Assembly: GCA_019915015.1 (NCBI GenBank)
Contig: JAHBBC010000031.1
Span: 1 to 64,000, forward strand
Reading direction: 5' to 3'
DNA length: 64,000 nt
Source: Auriscalpium vulgare
Lineage: Eukaryota > Basidiomycota > Agaricomycetes > Russulales > Auriscalpiaceae
Of this stretch, positions 10,951 to 23,169 are shown piece by piece. Each line of letters begins with the position of its first letter. The stretch's first letter is position 1. A program made the position numbers and the translations under genes. A model generated the notes under the pieces. The model ran no database searches. It worked only from the letters and a program-made list of their open reading frames with translations, and had not been told where the DNA came from.

Positions 10951-13900
10951 TCAAGTGCAGAGCGTGGCGGCAAGACGAGAGTGCTTTATCTTATAGCTGC
11001 CGCCGTGAGAAGAGACAGCGCCGGCGCGCTCCAAGGCTTGGGCCGCGTTCGGCACGGCGAGCACGGTCATGCCCACACAGAACAGCAAATCACTGGCAGT
11101 CGACGAGCAGCCTGGTCATGTTAGCTTGAGCTGTCGTCGTCGGCCGAGACTTGGAGGTGGTGCGCCTTAAGGCATACTTACGGCCTGTGAAAATACTGTA
11201 GGGTAGTACAAGCCACGAAGTCCGATCATGGTGGATGACGGCCTTTCGGAGGCCGCCGTCAGCAGACGATCGTTATCGCCTCGCTGACCGATCGCGATGC
11301 GGTCACTGTACGCGCGCACTGTGGTACTCTGCGCACCCCACGCCAACGGACTCCAAGCTACTCGCACATCTCTGGCACAAGCAGCGCCAGACCCTCGGTG
11401 CAGGCTTGGCACACGCGCGGGTGACACGAGCCAGGACGCACAGGAGGAACCTCTGTATTCGCCAAGGTGGGAAGAATGAGCGCTCGCGCGAAGTGCGGCC
11501 CGGGGGCAAGCGGGTGCCTTCCCAAATCCAATGGCCCGCGCGGTAACCCGCGTCCTCCCGACCCGTAATAGCAGATTCTGCGCGTCCCGCGTTCTGGTGT
11601 TCAGGCGCATTGAGCAGCACGTTGCGCGATAACGTCGAGAAGCCGCAGGTTGCTTCGTGTTGCAGAGAATAGAATTTGTGTCCTGGGCAGGGTCGGTGGG
11701 AGCGGTGGTGGGTGAACACAGAAACGGGGACCTAGTCGGCTTAGAATGGCGCAGCAGAGAACCGAAACGACATCGCAAAAAAAAGAATTACGAACACGAG
11801 GACGGACGAGTGGAAACGCTGCGCCGACAAGAAGGCCTGGAAAATGAGTAGCATCCATCCGTCGCTGCCGAACCGCTCGCACATTTGTGGGCGCTAGGCA
11901 TCGACGCCTCTTCCCAAGGGGAACGACATGTGTACCCAAGCCAAGACGATGGCGACTACGCGGTGGATAATTGCAATTGGACGGCGGGCCGTGTCGACTC
12001 GAAAACAGGGGTGTCCACATCTAAAATGTTTCCACTCCACAGGGAGCGTGGATGTGCACTTCCGGATCCTCAGCTGGGATTTGATAGTAAACATAGACCT
12101 CAGCCGCCAAGAACAAGGAACGGGAGAGGCAGCGGAGGGCCGTCACGGATGGATCAAGAGCTAAAATGACAGTGTCCGCGCGTTGGAATTGTGACACTGG
12201 TGGGAACGAATCGCAAAGAGTCATCCGGGTATCGGAAGTGGCGTATTAAAAGACCGCGGAGAATGAAGGATTGTCAACAGGTCTATAGCTTCGTAAGGGT
12301 GATGAAAATAATTCGATAGCGAGGGCACAGAAGGTGAACGAATTAGCAAAGCAGCGGCGTGTCCGTATTCCAGCCTGAACCACGGATAGCGCGTTCGGAG
12401 TGCTCCCGAGGTGCAGCGCGCCGACTCCCTCAGATGCTAGATTATTAGCTAGTAGTTGAATTTTGGGATGTGGTGACTCGCCAACTAGCCCGGCGCAATC
12501 GCGGCTCGAGACATGGAGACGTCGACGGCGTCACACGACTTTGATAAGGGACACCCGCGTTTCGTCGCACTGAGAAGACATATGGGTTACTTTGCGCCGA
12601 AGTGCGAGGCCATCGATTGCAAGCTTAGCCAAGACCTAGCGAACAAAAGATAACACTGGATCCAAAGTGTCTGTAACAGCATGCGCCGCCCGATACAGTG
12701 GGAGCGGGCGGTGCTACGCAGCAAGCACGTCCGCGGGGATGCTCCCCCGTTCTCTGTCCTTGGCCGGGATGGCGGGCACCCGAAGCCCTGCCGGCACGAG
12801 CTCAATACGGAACGACAAAGTGGGTCGGCACTCGATCGGACCTGGAGAGCATAAGTGACTGTATGTGCACGCGACAAACGGGGGGAAGTACGGATTGCGA
12901 CACCGGGGAATATCGTGGCCCAGCCCATCGCTGTATCCACCGACTGTGCGCAGCACGGAGACTCCAATGGGCTCGCGTGGGTCGAAACTGGGGCGGTGGA
13001 ATAGACGCGGACCAAGCTATGTGTGGCCCTGTTCAGACGCGCACTTGTGGGCGCCGGCACACGAACGACACGGAGTCTGAATATCACCTGTGCGCAGCCA
13101 CCCCGGCGGAACGCGATGCAGCCAAGAACGAGGGACGGGAGCGCGCCTGGGGTCGGAACTTGAGCGGCTTTGGCAGAGTCGACATGGGAGCAAGCCGGGG
13201 TATGGTTCCGAGTTTAGTAGTTGGCAATGTACGCCGTGACTCCGCCGCTGCGTCCGCAAGACAACGAAGAGGAGAAAAAGGAAACAGGGCAGTGACGGGA
13301 GGAGTACTGAGAGTGTGAGATGAGGAACGGGGGCAACTAGTGACGTGGGGACGGCGATGGTTGTGCGAAGAAGACAAGAAAGGGATGGCGGCTTCAAATG
13401 GCAAGACGTCCTATGTGGACGATGTAGTCTCGCGATTGGAGTGGTATGTTGTGCGAGACACGTACTGGGCAGGGGCTGGGACGTGTACAGCGTGGTAGAG
13501 GATGTTTGGTGCTGGAAGAGGTAGAAGGACGGAGCGGTGAGTAGCGCGGCACAGGCACGGTCTGGGGGATCGGACACGCGACCCGGAGGGCAAGATCCAG
13601 CGATGGCATCGCTGGAGTGTGGTGGGAGCAAGAGGGCCGCGGGCGTGGTCGCAGGCTGATGACGGGGGGACCGCGGCTTGGACGACGGCGATGGATCGTT
13701 TGCAGAAGACCGGCGCAGATTTCCGCCACAAAGGGGATGTACACGCGCGCAGGTGGAGCAAGCAGCGCGTGCCGGCGGCGGCAGGCCCTGGCTCGTCGGC
13801 CGAAGAGGACGTTGCAGCGCAAACGCCGAGGGCACGAGCGGCGGGGCGCAGGGATGGCAATGGGTGGACTGTGAGAGGCGCAGCGCTTGTGGGCGCACGA

Positions 13901-14105
13901 CTTGGCGAGGCGGACGAGTATAGGCCGTGCGAGGCTTATCCTGCGCCCGCCGCGTGGGAAGATGTCGCGGGTGCACACGGCGTGCGTCGTCCGCAGCGGC
14001 AGCGGACTGCGAGGAAACGCTGGGGGCGCTGCGGTCGCGGCAGGCGGCGGCGAGGACGACGGCGGGTGAGGTGCCGAGGGCTCCGTGGGGACGGCGCGAG
14101 AGGGG

Positions 14106-14171
14106 CTTGGCGTGCTCAGGCCTTGGCACGCTTGGCAGTGATCCTCTCTCGGCGCCAAGTGGACCGCCAAG
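14106..14171. promoter_or_regulatory. Cluster of five PacC binding motifs (GCCAAG) in the PacC promoter
   Basis: GCCAAG occurs at 14154-14159 and 14166-14171. Its complement CTTGGC occurs at 14106-14111, 14122-14127 and 14131-14136. The PacC/Rim101 consensus is GCCARG. Five hits in 66 bp, ending about 10 bp before a TATA box and 60 bp before the pacC start codon, suggest autoregulation; binding is inferred. Confidence 0.6.
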
Positions 14172-14181
14172 GCGGGCGATG

Positions 14182-14187
14182 TATATA
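14182..14187 (+). promoter_or_regulatory. TATA box of the PacC gene
   Basis: TATATA lies 44 bp upstream of the ATG and just downstream of the GCCAAG cluster. The short distance implies a short leader for transcripts starting here. Confidence 0.5.
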
Positions 14188-14230
14188 GCACCGCTGCTGC
14201 CGCTCGTCGCGCTGACCCGCCACGCTCGCC

Positions 14231-16511
14231 ATGAACCCGCCCCCGCCCACCCCGCCCCACGCAGACCGCTCCGCCTCCCCGTCCCCCCGCCCAGACGACA
14301 TCCCAGACACTCCCGCCCCCCTCCACCGCTGCCAGTGGCTCGAGTGCTCAAAGGCTTTCCCAGACCCAGAGCTCCTCTACAACCACCTCTGCAACGACCA
14401 CATCGGCAGGAAGAGCACAAACAACCTCTGCCTCACCTGCAAGTGGAAGGACTGCGGCACATCCTGCGCAAAGCGCGACCACATCACAAGCCATCTCCGC
14501 GGTCCGTCCTCTCTCCTCATCCCCCTCCTTTCTCTCATCCGTCCACAGTACACACCCCTCTCAAACCCCATGCCTGCGAGGTACGTCTTCCCCGCCGCAC
14601 CCCCACCGTCCCACACCGGCTCATCTCACCCCCCAGATATGCAAGAAGACCTTCAAGCGGCCACAGGATCTCAAAAAGCACGAGAAGATTCACACAGAGG
14701 AGCACCATGCCCAGCACAAGCACTCAAAGGCCGTCACCGTCACCGACCCCGCCTTTGCCTCCCGCGTTCGCGCAGACTCGGATGCCGGCCGAGGCCGCGC
14801 CCACTCCGCACAGTACTCTGACAACAGTAAGTCCCTTGCTGCACGCCCTCTTCGGCCGCCTCACCCGACCCTACAGGCAATCACTTTGGCGTCCTGCCCA
14901 CGCCTTCTCCCGAAATCATCCACCAACAAGTATACCCATTTCCTCCGTCGCACACGAGCAAACCTGCCCACGCGCCTTATCCCCAGACTCAACTCCCTAC
15001 TTGGGAGACCCTCCGCCCCGACGGCACATCGACTCCCTCCACCGGCTCAAAGCGTGCCCACGACTACGGCGTTGAGGAGTTCTTCTCGGACGTAAAGAAG
15101 CGGCGCGTCATCCCCTCGTACGACTCGCGTAAGCCCCGTCCTCTTGCCGCGAATAACCCTCGGTGACTGATCGCATATAGCAGATATGGCGGAACGCTTG
15201 TCTAGTCTCGCGGGCTACTCAAACGGCGGCGGCGGCGGCGGCGGCGCCGACCCCGGCGGGTTCAACCCTCGTTCAGTCTCCCTCGACATCCGCTCGCCCG
15301 AGGAGCTCGCCGCCGTCAACCAGTTTCTGCTTACGCTTGGCCGCGACGTCGAGTCCGTCGCAAGCTCCACCCGGACCGCGTCCCACAACAACGCGGGCAC
15401 GAATCCGCAGACCTTTTCCAGCGCAGGCTACTTTGACTACACGCACCTCAGTCAGCTTGGCCTCACGGGGATGCCTGGCATTCCCGCGAACAGCGCGGGC
15501 TTCACGCACGACGCGTCATTCGTGACAAGTAGCGGCGGTGGCCAATATCCCTCGAATGCATTCTTCCATGCGCCGTCCGCGGCGCGCCCGTCCCAGCAGC
15601 AGCAACAACCCGTCTTGCACCCCGCGGCCTACCACGCCATGTACCCCTCGGCACACGATGTCCCTGCAACGACCTACTCCCCGCAAGTCTACGAGCGGCG
15701 CATCTCCAACACCCAGCACCTCAGCGGCGGCGTGCCTGTCGCGCCCACAAGCGGCCCCGCCTACGTGTCGGGCGTCGCGTACCCGCAGCACGCGATGCAC
15801 CCGACGCCGCCGCTCGAGAGGGGCTCCCCGCACTCGACCCTGTCGTCCCCGTCCAACGCGACACCGCCGCACGTACCGAGCACCGACAACAGCGCGATGT
15901 TCGAGCACCTCGGGCGCGCCGCGCGCGGCATGCTGCCCGTCGCCGCCCTCGGCCCTGTCGACTACGGCGGCAAGGCGATGCGCAACATTGTCCCACTCAA
16001 GGCAGTCCCGCCCCCGAACAGCACGTCCGCTGAGGCACCGCGCGACGACACGCCACCGACGCCACCACCCTTGCGCCGCGCAGAACTGCCCGCCGCGTCG
16101 GCGTCGGCGTCCGCGCCCTCGAGCAGCGGCCGCCTGTACCCGCAGCTCATCGAGGGCGACCTCGACCTGAAGCTGGCCCCCCTGCACCGGCGCTACCCAA
16201 CGCCTTCGCCGCCCGCCTTGCCCGAGCCTGCCTCCGCCTCCGCCCGCGCGCCCCCCGTGAGCGCGTCGCCGCCCCCGCAACTCCCCAGCCTGCGCTCGAT
16301 CACCGAGTACGCGGCGAAACCCAAAGCGCCGCCCGCGACGGCGGACGAGCGGCTCGCGCGGGGTTTCGAGCGGCTCGGGCTCGGGGCAGGCGTGGAGAAT
16401 AGGAAGCAGCACGCGGCGCTCATTCGGGATATGCTCGTGCTCATCAACGAGCGGTATCGCGAGAAGTTCGCCGACACGCCGGTGCGGGATGTTGACATGG
16501 TCGCGGTATGA
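14231..16511 (+). CDS. pacC: pH-response transcription factor PacC/Rim101
   Basis: Five exons (14231-14501, 14549-14580, 14637-14826, 14877-15128, 15181-16511) give 691 residues. Three C2H2 zinc fingers lie at residues 35-125: [10 protein letters not shown]...[32 protein letters not shown] and [21 protein letters not shown]. The third is completed by the 32-nt exon 2. This three-finger arrangement is diagnostic of PacC, the alkaline-pH activator that is proteolytically processed after ambient-pH signalling and binds GCCARG. The long C-terminal part is Pro/Ala/Ser-rich with a poly-Gly run near [15 protein letters not shown] and ends in a helical block ([19 protein letters not shown]). The last intron has a NAG-NAG acceptor (ATAG/CAG), so one residue may vary. 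Confidence 0.92.
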
Positions 16512-16862
16512 GACCGGACGTTGAATTGCACTTCACATGGCTTGTTCCCACCACCGCACGTACCACTTGCTTGTTCCTACCCGCTGACCCACCCTGTCTC
16601 GCCCATTTCGTTGTTTGCGTCGTTCGCTTCTCCTTTTGTGTGCTCTTTTGTGGTCTAGGCCAGCGCCGCGCTGTCATATGTTGTACTGTACTTGCCCGTC
16701 CGCCGTAATCACCACCAAAATCACCGCGTCGTGCCTCGCATTCATTCATCATGCGACGTCGGGACAGCGTCACGCAACTCATACACGCATAAAGCTCAGT
16801 ATATCAACCCGTCAGTGACCATTAGTGTACAATGTATACTACATGTTACCGCACAAACAACC
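16512..16862. other. Convergent 3' intergenic region (PacC / TAF1)
   Basis: About 350 bp between two converging stop codons. Only 3' UTR-type sequence was seen. Confidence 0.5.
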
Positions 16863-19800
16863 TCAAGTCCGCTTCCCCAGCCCGAGCGTCAGCTTCAGCT
16901 TGGGCGCCCCTCCGGGCGCGCTGTCGTCATCCGACGGCATGACAGGCGGACTCGTCGCGAGCGGCGACGGCACCGCCGCGGGGTGCCCGAAGCCGCGCAA
17001 GCCGCCGAGCGCATCGGGCGGCGCGCCAAAGCCCAGCGAGCCGAGTCCTGGTGTCGGCGGCGGCGGGCTCGTCGCGGGCCCACCCGCGGTCGGCGTGGGC
17101 GGCGGCTGCCCAGAATTGAACTCGGCCCAGCGCGGGCATTTGCGGTTCGTTTCTGTGCGCGAGGGTTCGTGAGCAAGCGGGTGTGAAAAGGGGAGGGGTG
17201 AGAGGCTGGGCGGGCAAAGACTCGATAACGTGGAAGGGAGGGTACGTACTCATGTGCCCCATCTGGCCGCAGTGGCCGCAGCGTCTCTGTCAAAGGCAAA
17301 GGTACGTCAGCTCTGATCCGACATTAGTGGTCGACGATGTTTCAATCGGGACCACGGGGAGTGACAAGGAAGGAAACGGGACGCGCGAACGACACGGCAT
17401 AGGAAGCGCAGAAAGATATGCATGCTACTCACGGTTGTGTCCGGCTTCACAGGCCGGTTCAGCGTCATCGGCGTGCCGCCCTCCTTCGCGATCTTGGCGT
17501 TCTTACGGTGCAGCCGCCGCTCCTGGTTCTTCTTCATGCGCGCGATCTCCTCCTCCAGTCTGCGACCCAGGGGAAGCACGTGTGAGCGGGTGCGGACGGA
17601 GGGCAGGATGCGACGTACCGCTTCTTGGCGCGCTTGTCACGGTCAGCGTCGCCGGTGGGCGCGAGACTGTCCGCCATGGTCATCTCCTCCTCCATGATCT
17701 GCCGCCGCCGCATGTACGCCCGGATGACGGCGGGATCGCGCACGATTTCGGGCGTCCACACACCGTCGACCTGGGAGCGGTCACACTCAGCGATTGCCTA
17801 CGAGCAGATGCGCGCGCGGGACTTACATAGCGCTTGATGCGCATGACACGACGGCTAGCCTCGGGCCCCATGCTCATGTCGCGGTCGAGGGAGGAGCCGC
17901 GGCTGTACGCCGGCGACGGGCGCGACGATGGGCCGGGGAGGGCAAGCGGGGAAGACACGTTCGGCGAGAAGAAGCTGTCCTTGCGACCTGCGCTGGGCGG
18001 CGCGGTGAGTCGTTTCGTGTCCTTCGTGTCCTTCGGCTCCTCGTCCTCCTCCGTCAGCTCTGGCTGGTCCTTCCGGCTCAGCGACTCAAATTGCGCCTTC
18101 CAGATACGCTCGATCTCGGACTTGTAGATCAGCTGCTGCTCGGCGACGTTGTATCGATGCGCAGATTTCGGACGATTTTCCGCCTCGGCTGCGGGCGCTC
18201 AGTGGCTGCGTGGCGACGGAATCACGGGTACGACGCACCTAGCTTCTGCTCGTAATCCTCGCCCGCTTTCACAAAAATGTCCTTCATGGACACGCGGATG
18301 AAGCTGAACGCCTCGCCCCGGCCCGTTGGGTCGCCCTCGCCGTGCAACCGGAGCATCGCCTTCGCCTGTGTCGCGAAGAGGAAGTTCTTCGTCGTGATCC
18401 ACGGCGCCAGCTGCTGCTCGATGGACAGGTTTGACTCGTCGTCGTCCTTCTCGTCGGCACCGCTGTAGCCTGCGTCCTGAAGATGGCGCTGGCCGACTTG
18501 CATGCTTTCCGAGAGGACGACTTGCTCGGGCCCGACCATCTTTAGCATCTCTGCGTCGCTGGGTATCGTCCAGCCGGCCTTCAAGCGCCAAAAGCCCTGA
18601 TGCGGTCCCCGTCGGTGATACTCCATAAATTCCTGTGTATGCAATTGGTCAGATGCTTGAGGCCATGCCTTGTTACACCCACCTTCAACCGCTGGCGCAT
18701 TTGGAGCTCATTCTGATCAGGGAAGTACTTCATCAGCCTAGATATCTTCAGCCGCTCGCCAGCACTCTTCTGTAGCAGCTTGAACGCAATAATCTGTAGT
18801 CGAAACTTGATCGTGTTCGTGATCTTTCTCGAGTGCGGCCCGGGAACCTCCGTAACAGGATATGTCTGGCCCACTGTGAACAGATTCTTGATCTCGCGCA
18901 GGTAGTACTTGGTGTCGCTCTTCACGGTGTTTCTGGTGCGATCATTGAATACGATACAGACAAAATGACCGACGTGCTCACTTGATCACCAGGAAGTCCG
19001 TTTGATAGGGTTTGTGGCGGAATAGGGGAGCGCGCATGAGGTTGCTGTACAATGCGGGTATTGTCTGGCCGGGATAGACATAACCAAACTTCATGAACGG
19101 AGATTCGTCTTGCGGCTCCAAGACAAACGGTACGCCGAGGTCGAGCTGTGATGAAGTGAGGACCACGCCAAACGCTATACCGTTTTATTCACACCTTGGG
19201 GATGTGCTCGTCCTTCTCACTCTTCTTCCGGTAATAATTGACCAATATACTCCCCATTCCGAAATTCGAGATGATCGGAGGGTGTTCTTCCTAGACTACT
19301 CATCAGCAGTGACGCCACCAACGATGTATAAGCACACACCGAGATCTCCCAAAGCACAAAATTGCTCGTATCTCGCAAGCTCAGATCGCTCGTCTTGCGG
19401 AGGCTCTCTCCGACATTACCGCCACGACCCAATTTACGGCCAGCTTTGTCTTTCTTCTTCTTGGCGGTGCGCACCTTGCTGAAGCGATGTTCGATGTTTG
19501 CGGGAAACTGCAATGCAGGTCGATGGAAGGAGCGCGCTTCGTTCTTCGACAGCCGGGTCTTGTACTGCACATATGACAAATTGAGGATCGTATAATTGAG
19601 GATCGTATGACGCCCCGACGACAGGAGGTACTTACGAAAGGCAGTTGGAGCTTCTGTGCAGGGTATGCGTGCTCGACGACGAGCTGACCAAATGTCTGCC
19701 GGACGCGGTGCTTGCCACCCTCCTTCGCGACCTCATAGAAGTGATCGTTCGACAAATTGAACTTGTCCTTAGCCGGTGCTGTGTCGAACCTTGGCCTCTT

Positions 19801-20948
19801 CCTTGGCCGGACGTCTTGAGCTACATGAGCTATGTAAGCTGGGATCGACGTTTCGAAGTGGCAACACGCACTGGCTTGGCGCTCCTCGGTAGCTTGCTCC
19901 TCGCCATTATTGAACTCCAGCTGTGTGAAGTCACGGAATGGCGCACGGGGACTCCAGATGATGCTCTGGGTCCATGCACCGGACTCGAGTGCCTTGTTGA
20001 CGGGAGTCATGAGATCAGTGAGGATGGGTGCGACCGGGGGAGGGTCGTTCTCGGGCTCGTAGAGGATCTGATCTTCCCAATTAGACAGCAAGACGAGGTC
20101 AAAGGAGCGGTCATGTAATGCCAGCGTGGTCGTGCCTTCTGGTTCACCACGTTGCTGATGCACTGTGAGACAGGCGAGACATCAGAGAAGATAGACACGC
20201 ACCTCTAGAGCCACGAGCAGATCGTGGTCAATACTACTGGACGACACCACCTCCTCTACACGCTCGGTCTCCACCTGGCGCTTGGCGTCGCCCGCGATGG
20301 CGTCCAGAAACCCTCGGAAAGGTTCCTTCTTCTTCGTATAAACGTATTCATCTAAGAGAGGGAGAACGGGTTGTGCCGACTGGGAGTCTGTCACACGAAG
20401 AACACGCACAGTGCAGAGGCCGTTTCATGGTCCGAGGCTTCTTGACTGTAATACCCTGAAATAGCCCCGTGAAGTCGAGAACCCTGTCCTTCTCAAAGCC
20501 AGGAAACCGTTCGTAAACGGTCTTAGGCTTCTCAACCAACCTCTTGACCACACGGACGCGTCTCTCCTTGAAATGGCCCGCCTGCGGCGACGTGACTTCC
20601 ATCTTCACTGACATCGCCTCGTCTTCTTCTTCTTCTTCTTCTTCTTCTTCTTCCTCCTCCTCCTCCTCAATCTCCCGATCGACCTCATCTTCATAATCCT
20701 TGCCCTCTCCTGCGCCGACGGCGCCATCGTCCTCGTCGTATTTCTCGTTGTAGATTTGGGACGAGGAAAGCGCCGGAATACCAGCGATTCCGAGCTGGTT
20801 GGAGAGACCAGACCCAGAGGGCAAGGCCAAACCAGTGAGGACGTGGTCTAAGGAGAATCCCGTCAAGGCAGAGATGGCTTCATCCTGGTAATCCCAATGA
20901 GCGAAGGCCAGGCGTAGACCGAGCCTGACAAGCACATACCTCTGCCAT
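16863..20948 (-). CDS. TAF1: Transcription initiation factor TFIID subunit 1 (TAF1)
   Basis: Fifteen exons on the complement could be joined with every phase closed: 20940-20948 (only ATG plus two codons), 20410-20884, 20203-20351, 19872-20154, 19636-19820, 19340-19564, 19195-19290, 18982-19145, 18683-18932, 18239-18632, 17827-18188, 17619-17770, 17433-17559, 17250-17286, 16863-17152. The product is 1,065 residues. The DUF3591 core is clear (RPRKRPRFDTAP, FNLSNDHFYEV, RSFHRPALQFP, GSILVNYYRKKSEKDEHIP, PALYSNLMRAPLFRH, YYLREIKNLFTVGQ). A C-terminal zinc knuckle follows, CGHCGQMGHM joined to NRKCP. Bromodomains are absent, as in other fungal TAF1. An acidic run of about 19 glutamates lies near residue 100. 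It scaffolds TFIID in the nucleus. Confidence 0.93.
19580..19609. repeat. Two 15-bp tandem units inside a TAF1 intron
   Basis: ATTGAGGATCGTATA is followed directly by ATTGAGGATCGTATG within the intron 19565-19635. A small slippage duplication with no expected coding effect. Confidence 0.8.
20627..20669. repeat. Trinucleotide tract encoding poly-glutamate in TAF1
   Basis: A TTC run followed by TCC repeats on the + strand encodes about 14 or more consecutive glutamates in TAF1 exon 2. Repeat length may vary between strains. Confidence 0.8.
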
Positions 20949-21199
20949 GGTTCAAGTCCCGAGTCGCGTTGCTGCACCGACTTAGTTATTGGGGAGACTC
21001 TGAGTCTGCCGACGCAAGTGGCAGAGGGAGGCGAAGGGAGGAGGTGCAGCCTGAGGCTGCTGCGATCGGCGCGGTCGCCGCTAACGTGGGGGCGCCCACA
21101 GAGACAAACAGGCGCAAAGGCAGGCACGTGCTGGGCTTGGACGCGTAAGTAGCCCACGCGCCGCCAATTTCATCTCCCACCTGAACAACGTTGGTCAAG

Positions 21200-22500
21200 A
21201 TGGGCGCCGAACGAAAGCTCGACGACGCTACGGCGAAGAAGCTCGAGGTGCGTTCAGTGCTAGCTTGCCAGGCCTCGCTCAAACTCACTGCAGACGGTAG
21301 GACTTTCGCAACCGCGTGGCGGCAGAGGCAGACGATGTGATCTTTCGCTCGTTCCCTACTAAAGTATGTGCCCGCCGTATCCTCATCACATTCCATCTAT
21401 TTGCTGACCGCGAGGGCAATTAGATACTGTGAGCCACTTTGTCCTCGATGCACCCTTGTGTTTGTCAAACCTCCCCCAGCGAGCTACAGGACCTAATCAG
21501 CTCAACGTCGTCACCCTCTTCCCCATTCCACATCTCCCATGCGTCTACTGCGTCCGACGCTACCGTCTATCCGCCTCCAAAGCTTGAGAGCTCCGAGGAG
21601 CCAGACACAAAGAAGCGCAAGCGGGGTCCCGACGCCACCGCAAATGGTGCCAGCGACACTCAACACGCCCGGTACCCAAATCTAGTCATCTCCAATAAAG
21701 CCTTGCTTCCCGTCCAGGACACATTGAAGCGCGAGTGCGAGCACCTTGTGGACCTCTGCGTATGCTTCCGTTGCTCTATTCCTGTCTTGCTGAGACCCTG
21801 AGAGCGTCCATCTACAGGACAAGGTCAAGCTGTGGATCAATTTGACTATGCCGAAGTACGTACCAACACCCTCCTCGTGATATCCATCTCATGATGAACT
21901 TGCAGAATTGAAGAGTGAGTATCACGTCATGTTTATGAGACACTGCTGAGTGTGCGGGTCCTTCAGTGGCGACAACTTCGGTCAGTATCCCAACTTCGTC
22001 CGTCCGAGCTTTATTGACTCTTCCGACAGGTGTGCAAATACAGGAGGGTGTGTCATACCATATTTGTGTCAAACACGCCCTGACTGGCCTCCTCAGAGGT
22101 TCTGAATGAGCTTCACCGCTCCCAGGAGAGCACTTACAACATGCGTGACAGCGCCCGCCAAAGCCATATCAACCGCGCCAAGCTCTGTTCCAAGATCATC
22201 AAGTACCCGCACATCGAAGACTACACGGTATGCGCCTGTGCTCTCCTACCCTCTCTTTTTGCATGACTTGACTCGCGGAATCTCCAGTTGGCACTCAAGG
22301 AGCACGACGAGAAACAGCTCTACCTCGCGCGCCAGCACCTTTTCGACCTCCGCAACATCTATGCTGTGATGACGGACATTCTACACAAGAACATGACCAA
22401 GGTGTGTTTCCGTGTGTTTCCGAGCCTTACGACATGATCTCCATCTCTCTGGCGACAGCTTCGTGTACCGAAGGCGAACAACGGCGTCGGTCTCTACTGA
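21200..22500 (+). CDS. Proteasome activator PA28 (REG/PSME3-like)
   Basis: Eleven exons (21200-21247, 21301-21363, 21424-21428, 21480-21759, 21818-21855, 21906-21914, 21967-21980, 22030-22047, 22097-22227, 22288-22401, 22459-22500) splice to 253 residues, the normal PA28 length. Two are micro-exons of 5 and 9 nt. N-terminal helix blocks (FRNRVAAEADDVIFRSFPTK, ILELQDLIS) precede a Ser-rich loop with KKRKRG, consistent with the nuclear PA28-gamma type. DKVKLWINLTMPKIEDGDNFGVQIQEE is the activation-loop region. The C-terminal helices are SHINRAKLCSKIIKYPHIEDY and LALKEHDEKQLYLARQH, and the protein ends NGVGLY, fitting insertion into 20S pockets. It stimulates ATP-independent peptide degradation. 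Divergent from TAF1 (251 bp). Confidence 0.92.
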
Positions 22501-23169
22501 TGTTACAGACAAGGACTTCTGGATTCGTTTCTAGCATGGTACACTACGTGGTTTTCTAGGGCCGATATGGACATCCGCCTTAATACTTTTGCCTTGGATA
22601 TGCGTGTATGACACCGGGCGTGAATGCAGCGTTCTCGACACAGCATCCTCGCGCTCCGGATGACAGCTCGTACCGGATGTACTACGGCGATGCCGAAAGG
22701 TGCTGGCGCATACATTGCTGCGTGAAGTAAGTCGCATCATTTTCCCGCACGCATGCGTACTAATATGCACCGCAATAGGTGTATGCATCGCTTTAGGTGT
22801 CTGTTGTCGCTTGGTTCGGTAAGAGTCAATAGCTACGCGACAGCACAAGGAATGCAACTACTCCATCAATCTCTGACGCTCATTGTTCTTTGCAAGCGGT
22901 CGCAACAGACCCTTGTAAGGGGTGCGTTGTAGGCATACGTCCCTTGTGTTGGCCATGCTCTTCACTAGCACAGTTCAGCACAGGCACCTACTCTCTTACA
23001 GCGTTTCCAGGGCCGCGCGCGCGAGAGCCCATTGTTCTTGATGAAGTAGCGCTGGAGGTACCGACCGTATGTAGCCACTCCGCGCGCAATCTCCGTATAA
23101 ATGCAGTCAGAGGTAGATGTCAAAGTCTCCACCAACCTTCCCACCTCTTGTCTCTCCTGTTGAATCGCG
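22501..23169. other. Intergenic between PA28 and its first tandem copy
   Basis: About 670 bp. Frames present are short and carry no recognisable blocks. Confidence 0.45.

Larger units (their letters stand above)
10951..14230. other. 3.3 kb non-coding region upstream of PacC
   Basis: No gene is supported. Open frames up to 467 codons exist on the complement (13017-14420), but their translations are low-complexity Arg/Pro/Ser/Ala/His strings, as expected in GC-rich DNA, and have no domain. The region holds the methyltransferase promoter and the PacC promoter with its proximal GCCAAG cluster. An unusually long 5' leader, upstream ORFs or a long non-coding transcript are possible but not demonstrable here. 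Confidence 0.55.

Noticed and set aside
12299..12378. Possible C/D-box snoRNA (GTGATGAA ... CTGA)
   Set aside because: The boxes are 75 nt apart, but no terminal stem pairs and no C'/D' boxes were seen. Too weak to list.
13017..14420. 467-codon open frame on the complement opposite PacC exon 1 and promoter
   Set aside because: The translation is low-complexity Arg/Ser/Pro/His text, it overlaps the zinc-finger exon in antisense, and it has no start context or domain. GC-rich DNA explains it.
15516..16412. 298-codon complement frame inside PacC
   Set aside because: It is the shadow of the Ala/Pro-rich coding region. Its composition mirrors codon bias of the real gene.
20163..20202. 36-nt intron in TAF1 using the CACAG acceptor
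   Set aside because: Too short for this genome. The 48-nt intron 20155-20202 keeps phase and fits the family.
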